Shown here in pieces: positions 10,999 to 22,754 of a stretch of 64,000 nt of DNA. The stretch covers positions 117,855,413 through 117,919,412 of the forward strand of contig CM077593.1 in the NCBI GenBank assembly GCA_039654915.1, read 5' to 3'. The stretch is from Aquilaria yunnanensis (lineage: Eukaryota > Streptophyta > Magnoliopsida > Malvales > Thymelaeaceae). Within the stretch, counting starts at the first letter, position 1. Each line of letters starts with the position of its first letter. The notes under the pieces were generated by a model. It ran no database searches. It saw nothing but the letters and a program-made list of their open reading frames with translations, and was not told where the DNA came from. A program made the position numbers and the translations under genes.

Positions 10999-11775
10999 AT
11001 GGAAACTAGAGAGGAGGAGGCATCCTGCGAGGAGTGGGTACAGGTCCAAGAGGAACTCAAGAGAAGGGTGATCGGGGAGGATGATTTCTGCTGGCACCTG
11101 CCACCATCAGCCACATCCGGCGGCGGAGAAGAACCGACGCTAAGGTACGTTGGGGGAGTGGATGTGAGCTTCGCCAAGGAAAAGCCGTCAATGGCCTGCG
11201 CGGTGCTGGTGGTTCTGGACCTCTCCAGGCAACTGCAAGTGGTATACGAGGACCATTCCCTCTCCACCATCTCCGTTCCTTATGTACCCGGCTTCCTCGC
11301 CTTCCGGGAGGCCCCCCTGCTCCTGCAGCTCCTGCAACGTATGAAATCCAACGCCTGTCCCTTCTTCCCCCAGGTGTTACTTGTTGATGGCAATGGCTTG
11401 CTTCATCCGCGAGGCATTGGATTGGCTTCCCATCTTGGTGTCCTTGCAGACATTCCTGCTGTTGGCATCGGGAAGAATTTGCATCATGTTGATGGTCTCA
11501 CCCGACCGCGGGTGAAGAGGCTTCTTGAAAGTGAAGAAAACAGAGACAAGGATGTTGTGACTCTGAAGGGTAGCTCAGGATTCGTCTGGGGTGCGGCACT
11601 GCGATCAACTGAGGGCTCATTGAACCCCATATTTGTTTCAGTTGGGCACCGTCTATGTCTTGACACTGCTATTTGCATTGCAAGAATGACTTGCAAATTT
11701 CGTATACCGGAGCCGGTCAGGCAGGCTGATCTAAGAGGAAGGCAGCTTATACAGAAGACATCAAGTGCAATCTAA
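10999..11775 (+). CDS. Endonuclease V family protein
   Basis: Uninterrupted 258-residue frame beginning at ATG 10,999; the frame opens slightly upstream, but only with TTG. Endonuclease V (Nfi family) cuts near deoxyinosine in DNA or inosine in RNA. Family motifs are in order: Gly-Gly-Val-Asp-Val-Ser (Asp55), Val-Pro-Gly-Phe-Leu-Ala-Phe-Arg-Glu (Glu104), Leu-Val-Asp-Gly-Asn-Gly (Asp130), then His-Pro-Arg-Gly-Ile-Gly-Leu-Ala and Ser-Val-Gly-His (His217). Asp55, Glu104, Asp130 and His217 correspond to the metal-binding and catalytic set known from the bacterial enzyme. The length fits a complete protein, and no organelle targeting peptide is obvious. It is convergent with the exostosin gene, stops being about 540 bp apart. 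The lack of introns is notable, and a retrocopy origin is possible but unproven. Confidence 0.92.
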   Translation: METREEEASCEEWVQVQEELKRRVIGEDDFCWHLPPSATSGGGEEPTLRYVGGVDVSFAKEKPSMACAVLVVLDLSRQLQVVYEDHSLSTISVPYVPGFLAFREAPLLLQLLQRMKSNACPFFPQVLLVDGNGLLHPRGIGLASHLGVLADIPAVGIGKNLHHVDGLTRPRVKRLLESEENRDKDVVTLKGSSGFVWGAALRSTEGSLNPIFVSVGHRLCLDTAICIARMTCKFRIPEPVRQADLRGRQLIQKTSSAI

Positions 11776-12315
11776 GAGCATCAAGCAACCCTGCAGGTCG
11801 GTTGGTGTACGTTCTTTCAAGTCTTACAAACCATGTTAAGAGTAAGATAGCTTGTGCTTATTCCTACTGTTTCTTTGCATTCTTACTCAGTATAGCACTT
11901 GATTAGCCTGCTGAAATACATGCAGTTTTGTTGTTAAAAGGAAGAAAAAAGAGGTTGAGCCAACGGACAGTAGCAATGTAGAACAACCGTTTACCCAGAC
12001 CACTTTGAACCTTAGTTCTAGACTTGTGCTTATCAGTCACAGAACTTGCAAATACGTATTGAAATTACTATTGCTTGGGTCAAAAAAATAAAGTGGAAAA
12101 ACCCGTTATCTGCTTAAGCTAAGCGAGCTTTTGGTGGACAATGAATCTATAGGAAAGAAAAAATGTTCAGTACTTTCAAGAATAGAAACATATGTTAAAA
12201 TGATAAAACATTATAAGCACTCTTCAAAAAGATGTCTCCTCCAGCTAATAGGGGAGGGAAAGGCAGGCAGTACTCAGGTATGATCAAAGTTGAAAAAAGT
12301 TGTGAATGCACCAAT
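11776..12315. other. Convergent intergenic region, 3' UTRs
   Basis: Lies between the stop of endonuclease V (plus) and the stop of the exostosin gene (minus), so it should hold both 3' UTRs and terminators. No further gene is visible. AT-rich segments near 12,060-12,200 are candidates for polyadenylation, but no site can be fixed. Confidence 0.5.
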
Positions 12316-14790
12316 TCAGATACAATTACAACGCATTGGGATGGATACACCATCAGGTTTTCTTCTATCCCTAGTAATGGCTTCTTGAATCATGGGTAGT
12401 TTCTGGTGAACCTTTTTCCATATGTGATTCACTGCACCATCTGGAGGAATTGGTCCGATACCGCCTGGATGCCTGCTATCGTACTCAAAAATTGGCTGAA
12501 CCTCTGCCATATTTTGACGAAACACAGCTTTTTTATTCTCCGAAAAGCTTTCAAGTTTTCGCACTAGCCATGAAGGCTTTAATGCATTGTTCACAGCCAC
12601 GAAAACACAAAACCTTGAGTAATCCACCATCCCTTCAAAGGGGAGCTCAATGTTGTCACTGACAATCACTGGTATACATAGACTTTGGATGGCATCAAAA
12701 AGTCGGCATGATGTGGGTGTGTCACCAGCTGGGTGCAAGCAGAACTCTGATGTTCGCATCCCCCTGATAGATTGTTCCCGCCCAGTAGCATTAGGGAAGC
12801 CTTCCTCCATAACAACTCTTGGCTCATTAACTAGTATGTCCCATAGTTGCTCTCGAACCATGCCTCCCTAGAACATTGAACAATACCAACAACTGTGAAA
12901 CAACAGAACAAGTGCTTCAAGATCAAATCTATCCCCACATAACAGAGGAAATTTATTTTTGACTGAAATGTTTGCCAACAGAATTCCTGCTTCCATCACA
13001 TTATGAGGTCTCAGACAATTTGACATCTCTATGCATAAGAAATTACTGAAAACAGAAAACCATGACAAACTCAAATATTCATTGGATCTCAAAGGACTGG
13101 TAAACATGACAGATTTCTACCAACGCATCTTACAGACTCTCACAGCATTACATTGTTGAATGTAGAAGTCAGAACTCAGAAGACCAGCAACACAATCAGT
13201 TATTCTATAATCAACATAATAAACGTGTAAAACTATAATGGGACAACAAAAGAAACATAAACCTGGAGAGGGGAATGCACAATGGAGAGCAAAGAGAATT
13301 CTAACTACTGTGGAAGAATGGTACTGATGTTAGTTTAACATAAAATAGCTTCACAAAAAGAAAGGAGATACCAATCTGCAAACAAAGTAAAGCAACACGG
13401 GAACATGATTTGAAGGACTTGAGAACTAATGAAATCTTGATCAAAGCGAACTAGTAATCGGATGGATCACGTTATATACTTTGTAATTCAACGTCAGCTC
13501 AAAACCTCAGCGGCACATTATTGCATTTAATATAATCTAACGCAATCAACAAACTCAGCTAAAACATCATTAGAGAGCAACCAATTTCAAGTCAGATCCT
13601 ACAGCTCACATGCAAGGTTTCTAAGTTGGACACTTACCCCATGCCTATGTTTCGCACCCTTAAAATACAGAACGGTATTGCGATTCTGGTTTTCTGACAA
13701 CTTCAATCTAGGTAGCAGATGAGTATAAGGAACAATCACATCTTTCAGCAGTGAAACCTGAGTGTGATGAATCATGCCTGAGGAGCTGCCATTAGATGAT
13801 TTAGCATCTATTCTTCGCCACCCACCAAAATCGACGACTAGCAGAATGGCTGGGGCTATTTCCGCTTTGACATGCCACATTGCAACTGGGTCTGCCAAAT
13901 AATGCCTCAAGTTTTAACATAACCTGGCAATCCACACACTAAAGCATAAGCTGTAAACCGTGCAGGGTCCTTCTTACTCTGTTTTTCTACTCTAGGCTAA
14001 GCGTGTTCCAACTTGAATCACCAAATCAAACTAAGAAACACTTACTCACGATCCAGATTACAGTAACTAATGTCTATGAATATTTATAGAGTTCCACAGC
14101 AAGCACTGAATTAACTTAAAACAAGTTCAAAGAGCTAGTGAATTGAAGATTTGGGCAAATACCAGTAAGAACGAAAACGTGATTCCTTCCCCCAGACCGC
14201 TTCCAGGCATCAGTGCTCCTCACTGAATCCACCGCAAGCTTCTGCCTCATATAGTCCTCGTTCCCGACTTTCTTCCTGAACGAACCAATCCCTCTCGCCA
14301 GCTCCATCTCCGCGCTCAACGTCGCGAAGAAAGGCACGAAAATAACATCAGCTTCGTTCACGTCGAAGACCCTCATCGCAAAAGACCCGGTTCTCATCTC
14401 CTCAGGAGTCTCCAAATCCCCCATTATCCAGTATTCGGCGCTGTACTGCTTGATCAAGGGGTTCTCGGGATAAGGAGGGTATTTTCCGAATTTGGACAAG
14501 TGGGAATTCGGGATCTGGTGATCGGGGTCGGAGGCGATACGGGAGTCGGCGTGATCGGAGGACCAGTACTGGTCGAGGAGGCCGTAGTTGAGGGATCTGG
14601 GGAGGTCCGCGACGAAGACTCGGATGGAATTGGGAGGGACGAGAAGGGCATTTCGGGAACGGGGATTTGATTGGCTTCTGGTGGCGGTGGGAGAGAAGAA
14701 GAGGTGGATGAAGAGGAAAAGCGAAAGGAGGAAGACGAAGACCAAAGCAAAGAAGATCGATTTTGCTGCGGCGTTGGCTTTTATCGCCAT
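12316..14790 (-). CDS. Exostosin-family (GT47) glycosyltransferase, three exons
   Basis: Three exons give 477 residues: 14,163-14,790, 13,638-13,891 and 12,316-12,867. Splice sites are GT-AG and the phases fit (628+254+552 nt). Residues about 11-33 form one hydrophobic span after a short basic N-terminus, so it is a type II Golgi membrane protein. The lumenal part has exostosin features: an early Arg-Val-Phe-Val-Ala-Asp-Leu-Pro motif, Asp-Ala-Asp-Val-Ile-Phe-Val-Pro-Phe-Phe-Ala, Phe-Lys-Gly-Ala-Lys-His-Arg-His spanning the second junction, and Phe-Cys-Leu-His-Pro-Ala-Gly-Asp-Thr-Pro-Thr-Ser with Ile-Pro-Val-Ile-Val-Ser-Asp in exon 3. GT47 plant members build cell-wall glycans; ARAD-type arabinosyltransferases are among the closest by motif. 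The sugar donor and acceptor cannot be told. From memory it resembles At1g34270. No lesions seen. Confidence 0.92.
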
Positions 14791-14915
14791 TTCTGTTTTC
14801 CGTTTCCCGCTTGGCTTGGCTTCAAGTGTCCACTGGCCACATTTTCCGTCGACTATTTCTCATCTCCATCGGCAGCCTCTTGCTCTTTCCTCTCATAAAA
14901 TTGGGTAATTCTCGC
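14791..14915. promoter_or_regulatory. Exostosin 5' flank
   Basis: Only about 125 bp separate the exostosin start codon (minus strand, 14,790) from the terminus of the next element at 14,916. The 5' UTR and core promoter must lie here or extend into that element. No clear TATA box on the minus strand could be assigned. Confidence 0.3.
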
Positions 14916-15940
14916 GTCCGCCCTGGCGGACGTACGCCAGGGACGGAACGCAGACGTCCGTGCCCTTTTTTGTCTAAATCCAATTTTTTTAATTTTATAT
15001 TTAATTAAAAATAATTATATTTCTTTTTCTACATATATTTTTATAAAAAAATTATTCTTGATAGTGTTCTTTCATATTTTAAGGAATTAAATCAATTACC
15101 ATTTTTTATTTTTAACATCAAATAATTCTCTTATTTTATAAAATCTCTTTTATTATTTCTATTGTTCGGATCCAAATTAGTTACAATTTTTCATATTTTT
15201 ACACTAAAATATTAATATTCTAACTAACACACAGAATGAGATAATATAAAAGGGAAAATTGATATCTATATTTTTATTTTTCATTAGAAATTAGACACCA
15301 TAATATGTGATATTGGACATCACCGTAGGCAAAATTAGACACTCTTATAGATTATATTAGACATTAGTACATAACTTGTTTGCATAAAAATATAATCTTT
15401 TTTTAATATGTTTGTCTTTTTTTTAGTATCCAATTATATATATGTGGTATCTAGTTTTATATAGAATGAAGGAAACATGTAAAGCGTCATAATTAAACAT
15501 TTAGACACTATAATCATGTAAATTGTACATTTCTTTATCAAATTTAGACAGTTAATCCATCATACTAGACATTCGATCATCATTATCAGAAATTTGGATA
15601 CTTCAATTCAACACTTGGGACATCATACTCAAATAACTTGCAGACATTCATATGCTAGAATTAAAAGTAAAATTATGATATAATTTTTCAATTAAATATC
15701 CTTTAAAATAACATTATTATACTACGAATTGAAGGTAAATTTTGAATAATCAAACTATTTTATCCTCAACACTACGAAAACAACTTGCACATATTTATAT
15801 ATTATAGGTAGACACTAAAACACCAGACATAGACACTAGCAACTCAATTTTAGACACTAAAAAATAGACACTATTTATCTATCATTGGACATTAACAGCG
15901 TTAATTTGTCCGTTAGTGGTGTACGTCCGCCATGGCGGAC
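14916..15940. mobile_element. Unclassified DNA element with palindromic 20-bp terminal inverted repeats
   Basis: The left end reads GTCCGCCCTGGCGGACGTAC (14,916-14,935). The reverse complement of the right end (15,921-15,940) is the same except for one base. The outer 16 bases of each end are themselves palindromic. The 1,025-bp body is AT-rich and non-coding. Its right half (about 15,285-15,905) carries more than ten copies of TAGACACT, TTAGACATT or close variants, resembling the subterminal transposase-binding motifs of CACTA or hAT elements. No flanking TSD is evident, so the superfamily is open. It sits immediately upstream of the exostosin gene. Confidence 0.5.
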
Positions 15941-16149
15941 AATATCATATCTCCATAAAATTTGTCTTCTTTTATAATGTATGTGATTTAAGACTTCTCA
16001 ATTTTTTATATCTTTTTTTTAATATAAAATTATTTATTTATTTATTTTTATATAAAGTAAATATACTTATCTAAAAAAAATTACCATCATTTATACTTTT
16101 TAATGGGCCATACATATTTTCACTCTTTAATTTTCTCAATTTTCTCTCC

Positions 16150-16178
16150 TTTCAATAATATATATGTATATATCTATA

Positions 16179-16229
<51 letters not shown>
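16150..16229. repeat. TA and AAT microsatellites
   Basis: A TA-rich run (about 16,158-16,188) is followed directly by about 14 AAT/TAA trinucleotide units up to 16,229. Simple-sequence DNA with no coding role. Confidence 0.9.
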
Positions 16230-16393
16230 GTTACCTTATTTGAAAAAATAAGAAAGAGAACTATTTTGAAACTGCCAAAAAGAAATAAAGGTCAAATATT
16301 ACGAAATAGAAGGAGTATAATTTTTTGAAAAAAAAGTGGAATGACAAAAATACAAATAAAAAAAATCACTATAGTTAGAGGTTTAGACACACT

Positions 16394-17283
16394 TGCTCAT
16401 TGATGCCCAGCAGCATCTTCGTCAGGTGACATGGGGTGACCGAGAGGGACTTCTGGTGTGGGGGAACGCCCGAAGTGTAGGTTTCCCAGGGGAGTTCGCC
16501 TGAAATGCTCAGAAAAACAGGGGTTAGGAGGTCCCCGGAGTCTTTTTTCGGGGAGGAGCCTCCGACGCCTAAGTCAGTGTTTTGGAGGTGGAGAGGGAAT
16601 ACTAAAGACCAGAGATCCTTGCTTGTGGCGTTTTCTTTTTTAAGGGGAGGAGAGGGATCCCCTGTTGAAACCATTTCCCTGATATACATAAGAGGAGGCG
16701 ACCCATTTAGATTGTGACACGTGTTCGGTCAGATGTGATCTGTCTTTTCTGGGCGTAGGGGCCTCTAGCCGCCTGCAGGCTCCTCGGGTCACGGGCTAAG
16801 GTGCGCATAGCCCCACATGACCAGACGTAGACGGCGTCAACGTGTCAGAGCGCATATGAGGGCGGCGTGTAGTGTGTGCGGGCGATATGTCAGAGGCTCC
16901 TTAATTGCTTCCGCCGTACACCCGAGGTCCCTTTGGTTGAGGTCGCCCTTCGAGATGAGGGGCCCTCTTCTGGAGTCGTGCCGGTAGTTCAGAGGATCCC
17001 ATAGCTCTGAAGATTCTCTCCTGCCGAGTAGTGGCTGGTCCTTCTCCCCCAAAGCCAGTTCGGTCACCTTTCCGATGGGGTAACACGCTAGTTTTCCCAA
17101 GGTTGGTACTGTCATCCTCGGGGGCGCTGTTGGACTTCCGAGATCGTGTATCCAGGGCGTCGGACTCCCTCCTTTCCGAGGTCGGTATTGGCATTCCTCG
17201 TCGGTGATCCCAGATTCACCCGAGCGTGGTGCTTGGTCGAAGTCCTCAGGTGATCGGGGTGATAGCACTTCGGTTATCACTCA
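16394..17283 (-). mobile_element. Gypsy (Tat-like) solo LTR
   Basis: This GC-rich 890-bp block stands out from AT-rich surroundings. In reverse complement it shares ordered segments with the LTR at 18,745-19,434 plus 23,484-23,571: an initial GTGATA...GCTATCACC, TGACTTAGGCGTCGGAGGCT, CTCCGGGGA and terminal GAAGATG...GGGCATCA...GAGCA. The GACTTRGGCGTCGGAGG motif is typical of Tat-lineage Gypsy LTRs. No polyprotein, primer site or second same-direction LTR is adjacent, so it is a solo LTR. Open frames inside it are not genes. Its TSD could not be confirmed. Confidence 0.65.
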
Positions 17284-18744
17284 CCACCATTTTAAATGGT
17301 GCCAAATTCATAACTAAAATTTTAGTTCGGGCTCAAATTCATTATTGGGCTATTAGTTGTACTGACATATAAATGAAATGGTAAATCGGCGAATGATGTG
17401 GCATCGCTTGTCTCTAACCTCTATACTACTTTCATTCCCTTTGTCTCAGAAACCTCAAACCTCCTTAAATTATCTCAATCTACAAACCAAAACCCTAGAA
17501 ATCTCATAATCTCAATTCAAAATTTTTCTGATGAAATTGGAATAGTAAAAAGAGATCAAGATAAGAACCCAGGTTAAGGTTTTTTGTGATGTCTAACAAG
17601 ACCTTGCTATGGATTTAAGGAAGTTGTTCGATTCCATTATCAATGGATTTACACAATATCAAGATCTCATAATGCATCTGGGTGGCCTTTGCAAGATTCA
17701 GTTTCTTATACTCTACTTCGGTAGAAGACATGTGATTGCAAAGTTTACTAGAAAGGTGAATTGTGCCGATGGAATGAGAAAGCAACTCAGAGGTCCAGTG
17801 AAGATTGAAGAGTTGAAGATTGAGGCTCAAAGAGCTCAGATTATACATGTTTAAAAGAAGATTGGAGATATGAGATATAGGATTAAATGGTGGAGAAAGA
17901 AAGCTCTACATTCTTAAAAAAAGAAAACTAGGCAGTGGAAGTAGGGGAGCTGAAGGATAGGGTGGCAAAGGTATAAGTAGAGGTCCATAAATCAATTAAA
18001 ACTAGAAAATTCCCCAAATGCTACATAATTCTTGCATTTTGCCTAATTGGCATGTCATTTGGACCGATTGGTTGCCACACAATCATCATTTATTTGCCAC
18101 ATAATCATATTTAGGCAGAATATTCTAATATTTGATAAAAAATTCTCTTTGTCAATTACATTGGTGACATAATTAATCCCAATTCAATACTTTGCTACTC
18201 TATTTGACACCAAACTTCAACATTAGTGATGAATTTGGAATCATTTAAAACTATAGTGAGCAAATGGGTCTAGACCTATAACTATGATGAGTTTTTTTGT
18301 ACTTTTCCTAAGGTAAATTTGACATTTATATCTATTGATTAAGAATTCTGCCATTACTTTCTTTCTTTCTTCCATATTTTTTTCTTTCCAAATAGTCATT
18401 AACATATTTTCCATTCACCATTATGATACGACAAAAGTAGAATATGGAAGACTCCTAGTTTTGACGCTAAGATCTAAGTTTTTAAACACCACTTTTTCTC
18501 CTACATCTTTGCTGTCTAACTTGTAAGTACCATAACTAAAAGTTAGTTACTTGTTCATTAGTTTTGTTACTCTACCTTGATCCATGCCACTGATATAAAG
18601 AGTCAACCTAATTGTAACTTTGCTACCCTTTTGATTTCATCAACAATCCTATCGCCATAATGCTTAAACATTGTTATTATTCATTATTCAGACGTCATTA
18701 TCTGCCATTTCAGAAAGGTTAGCCATCCTCTGTTAAGGTTATTA
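17284..18744. other. Gene-free interval between two inverted Gypsy LTRs
   Basis: The longest frame is 81 codons at 17,609-17,854 (plus), starting Met-Asp-Leu-Arg-Lys-Leu, rich in Lys and Gln and followed by further basic codons after a stop. It matches nothing I can name. No retroviral domains, primer site or polypurine tract were found. The stretch may be host DNA or the remnant of an unrelated element. Confidence 0.4.
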
Positions 18745-19701
18745 TGTGATAGCAGAGAGCTATCACCCACAAAGAACTCCCAATTGGCTTGCTGCACACC
18801 ACTCTCGGAGAATTTATAACACCACCCTCGGGGAATTCGTGACACCAATCGAGGATTCTCGGCATCCACCCTTGGAAAATATATGTGACCAACTTCGGGA
18901 AAAGAGGGTCTCTTTTACCTTCGAGGAGACGCTACCAACCTCGAAAGCATAGGTCCCCCACCATCGACAGAGGAAAAATGCCTCCCGAGGAAGGTCCGCT
19001 CATCCGAAGAGCCTTCTCTAATAGTCCTCGGGGAAGATTTCTCCCCGAAGTAGCCTTGCACCTCCAAACAAGTCTTATGGAGAAATGACAAATACGGTTA
19101 GGGAACCTCTGACACAGAGGCCTCGCACACACCCCTACCCTCTGGCTGGAACTACCTACGGCCAATTGGAGATGCCTACCTCCAAAGGTACGGACCAAAT
19201 CTGGCCAAACACGTGTCATGATCTGGGTAAACTATGCAAAATGGCCTCCTCCCCTCATCCTCCTATAAATACTTAGGAGGCTCCTTGATAAGGAAAGGGG
19301 AACTCTCTCTTTCTTACTATTTGCTCCTAAACAACTTCTCTCCCGTGTATTGACTTGGGTGTCGGAGGCTCCTTCCCCGAAAACACACTCCGGGGAGCTC
19401 ATAACCCTCTTTCTTCAAGATCTTGCTGACACCTTGTCATGCCCAAACTTGCCCCTGGCCCATTCGGACCCGATTACTTAAACACGCAGCGGAATTTTTC
19501 ACAGAAGGGGCATTTATTATTACTTAACAAAACATACGGGCACGACCCCAGGATACTTACCGATATTAGCTCGTTAAGTTCTTATTTAATAAAGGTGAAG
19601 TTTGGGTGCTCTTAGAAACAAGCTAGTACCTATGTGGAATTTTAGTGTTCATTTCATGATCTTTATCATACTTAGCCAAGTACATGCATGACAACCAAAA
19701 C

Positions 19702-20394
19702 TAGGGATGGCAACGGGGCGGATCGGGCGCTGATACCTCCTATCCGTCATCCGCACTCGCGGGTTTTTTCATACCCGTCAGCTCGCGGATATCCGCTAAC
19801 GAGCAAAAAACAGCATCCACACCCGCAACCCGCGGATAATCCATGTTCGCGGGTAATCCGCGGTTTACACTAGTTTTGTAAATTTCATAAAAGAAACATG
19901 AAATATTCATCATTAAGTCATAAATTACACATATCCACATCATATCCAATAAAACAAGAAACATTCATTAACACAAATAATATTCATATCTTTACATGTG
20001 ATTTATGTGGCAGTTTTTCCTATTTGTTATTTTGTTAATTTTATTATTCAAAAGGCTTGGGTGGCGAGATTATGTTGCCGGACATGCCGACTGCTTGCTA
20101 TGGGAGGTGTACGTGTTTGTATGCATGAAGGTGGGGTTGCTAGCTCAAAAGGAGAAAAATAAGGAACATCATACAGACCACATCACATCACATCCAACTT
20201 CACGGGTTTCACGGGTAGGCGGGCGTGGATTTATCCGCGATGGATACCCCCTACCCGTCACCCGCTCGCGCCCGCCAGACGGGTGAAATTTTTTACCTAT
20301 GCCCGCCCCATCACGGGTATTTTCACCCGTTTACCCATCCGTCATGGGTGGATATCCGCGGTTCACGGTTTTCGCCTGCTCTGTTGCCATCCCC
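19702..20394. mobile_element. Small non-autonomous hAT-like element
   Basis: The left end TAGGGATGGCAAC and the right end GTTGCCATCCCC are inverted repeats typical of hAT elements. Subterminal regions are full of GCGGGT/ACCCGC and GGATATCCGC words on both sides, common in plant hAT MITEs. The flanking octamers ACCAAAAC and ACCATATC agree at 6 of 8 positions, consistent with a decayed 8-bp TSD. No transposase is present. It is the third level of nesting here: hAT in long LTR in Tat LTR. Confidence 0.65.
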
Positions 20395-21853
20395 ACCATA
20401 TCCATATTTTGAAAACTTGTTTATGGACTCATGTCTTGCATACTCTTAAATGCCTTAGAAACATGCATACTTCATTCCATAGCACTTAGTCAAACATTAC
20501 ATGCTTCCAACATAAACATGGGTTTATGGACTTTTACTACTTAACATACATATGGCCCAATTTACCAAAGAACATTTTCAACTTGTCTAAGTTCTTATTT
20601 AAGCCCAAAACATGCATTTAAGCCCAATTTCAACATGCTTCAAGTTTCATGAAAAACATACTTCCTATAATTCATGCATAGGCCTTGGTAAGTCCACCAA
20701 GCAATAAAATACCCAAAGTCCAAAGTCTAATTACAAGCCAATTAAACCAAGTTTGGCCGAAATTAACTAACAAGTCATAAAAATGGTGTTATACTGAAAG
20801 AAAATGTAAATTCTTAAAACTTAGCCAGGATATCCAAAAGCGTGATACATGGCAATAAATTCATATTATCATGGAACACATTCCACCTTAATAGACCCTA
20901 TTCCCACAAACTTCTAGACTTCATAAGCCTACACAAGGAAGTCCACACCATTAGCTTGATTCACAAGCAATCTATACCATAAGAGACACTTAGAATTGTG
21001 CAATATATATATATATATATATTGAGCAATACTGTACACATACCCAATATTCTTAGCTTGATCTTTCAAGCAATCATTTTCCTACAAAAATAGATGAGGG
21101 CGGCTGAGTTATAAAACTCAGTAAAGAATCCGGTGGCATCCAATGCCTAACTTAGTGAGGTATTTCTTATGGCTTCCAAAGCCTAACTTATGCCAAGAAC
21201 ATAATGACAATTATTCCATGTTCCTGCAAAGAAAACACTAAGACAAAGAAAACACAAGATACATACATATAACAATAATAATAGTAATCGGGGGTTAGCA
21301 TGCACAACCAAAACAGAGAAGCACACAAACACATACACAACTTAACAGCATTCTGTATGGGCAAAGTAAGCATGAACATATTCCATTACACACAATTCCG
21401 GTCGACCTTTATTTTATACCGTACCGAGCTCATTAGCTTGGGAATCGAGTTGGCCAAACTCAATTCCTAGCCGTAATGTTTGCACAGAACTCATGAGTAA
21501 ACAGAGTTGCCGAAGCAACAATACTTAGCCCACTTAGCACTATGTGCCCGAATACTCACAAAGTGAGTATAAGAAATCCTCACACAGAGTTGCCGAAGCA
21601 ACAGAAACACCTTAGCCCTCTTAGCACTCCTAGGATCACATGGTTCTTTGACCATCACCTAGGGGCCCGAATACTCACACACAAAGCCATTGAGCAAAGT
21701 GAGTATAGGAAATCCTTACCATAAATTTTGTAACCTTTTGTTGCTTAATTCCTTTGTCTTTCCTTGCTTTATTGTTTGTTAGAACTTGTCTTTTCCTTAA
21801 TGGACATAACCTCAACTTAAGGAGGTAAGGCCTAATTTAGCCATTCTTTGTAC

Positions 21854-21989
21854 TTAGGCCCAAATGAACTTAGGAGCCACATAGGCCCAAATTAACTTAG
21901 GAGCCACTTAGGCCCAAATTAACTCAGGAGCCACTTAGGCCCAAATTAACTTAGGAGCTACTTAGGCCCAAATTAACTTAGGGGCCTAA
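21854..21989. repeat. Minisatellite, 27-bp unit, five copies
   Basis: Five near-identical head-to-tail copies of a unit containing TTAGGCCCAAATTAACTTAG followed by GAGCCAC. It lies inside the 4.04-kb LTR. Confidence 0.85.
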
Positions 21990-22106
21990 GAACACCATGA
22001 ACAAGTGTTTAAGCCCATGCAATTTCTCCATAATCACATGGCCGAATTTATGGCTCAACCTTTCTCTTAATTTTCAAGCTCATATGTTCATAGAGACTTA
22101 CATATA

Positions 22107-22754
22107 CCAAGAACACTTGGTTTTAACTTAAAGAATTCAAAATGAATCCTTGGCCGAATTTATGCTTTATCCTTCCTTCTCATCTTAGTTCCATATATCT
22201 CTAGGAACCCATAATTGCCAAGAACACTTGGCTAACTTACAAACATACAAAACAATAACATGGCCGAATCCTTTAGCTTACAAAACTTCTTAATTTTACA
22301 TCCATCTTTTTGGTTCTTTCCTAGAACATCCATAAGAGCTTGTTTAGTACCAAGAACACTTGGTTTAAGCTCATTAATGCCAAATAAAGGCTTGGCCGAA
22401 TTTATACCCTTGCCTTTCATCCATCCTTTACTTGTTTTTCTTGCTTAGGATGACCATAAAAGCTCAAAAGTACCAAGAACACTTGGTTTAGAGCTTCACA
22501 ATGCCAAGAACGTACTTGGCCAAATTTTCTTCTTTGCTTGGAAACCTTCACTTGATCTTTGCTTTGTAGGCTTCTAACACTTCATAAACACCAAGAATAC
22601 TTGGTTTATCTTCCAGAAAGTTCAAACATGAACTTGGCCGAATTTCTTAAAAATGGTAGCATGGCTGAAATTTCTACATGATCTTTCTTCAATATCTCAC
22701 TTAATTTGTTGCTTTGGATGACTTTAAAAGCTTAAGAATACCAAGAAAACTTGG
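22107..22754. repeat. Six spaced copies of a palindromic motif in the long LTR
   Basis: CCAAGAACACTTGG or a one-base variant occurs at 22,107, 22,218, 22,350, 22,473, 22,591 and 22,741, each followed within about 50 bp by a GGCCGAATTT-like or GGCCAAATTT-like word. The spacing is 111-150 bp, so this is a diverged tandem array of about 120-bp units. The CCAAG...CTTGG arms form an inverted repeat that could be a protein-binding site or an RNA hairpin. Confidence 0.7.

Noticed and set aside
16290..16320. Third Stowaway MITE end (GAAGGAGTA)
   Set aside because: Only a fragment of one terminus is present, with no partner end; chance similarity is likely.
16837..17280. 147-codon minus-strand frame in a GC-rich block
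   Set aside because: It lies inside a Gypsy LTR and aligns as LTR DNA to 18.7-19.4 kb; the frame is not shared.
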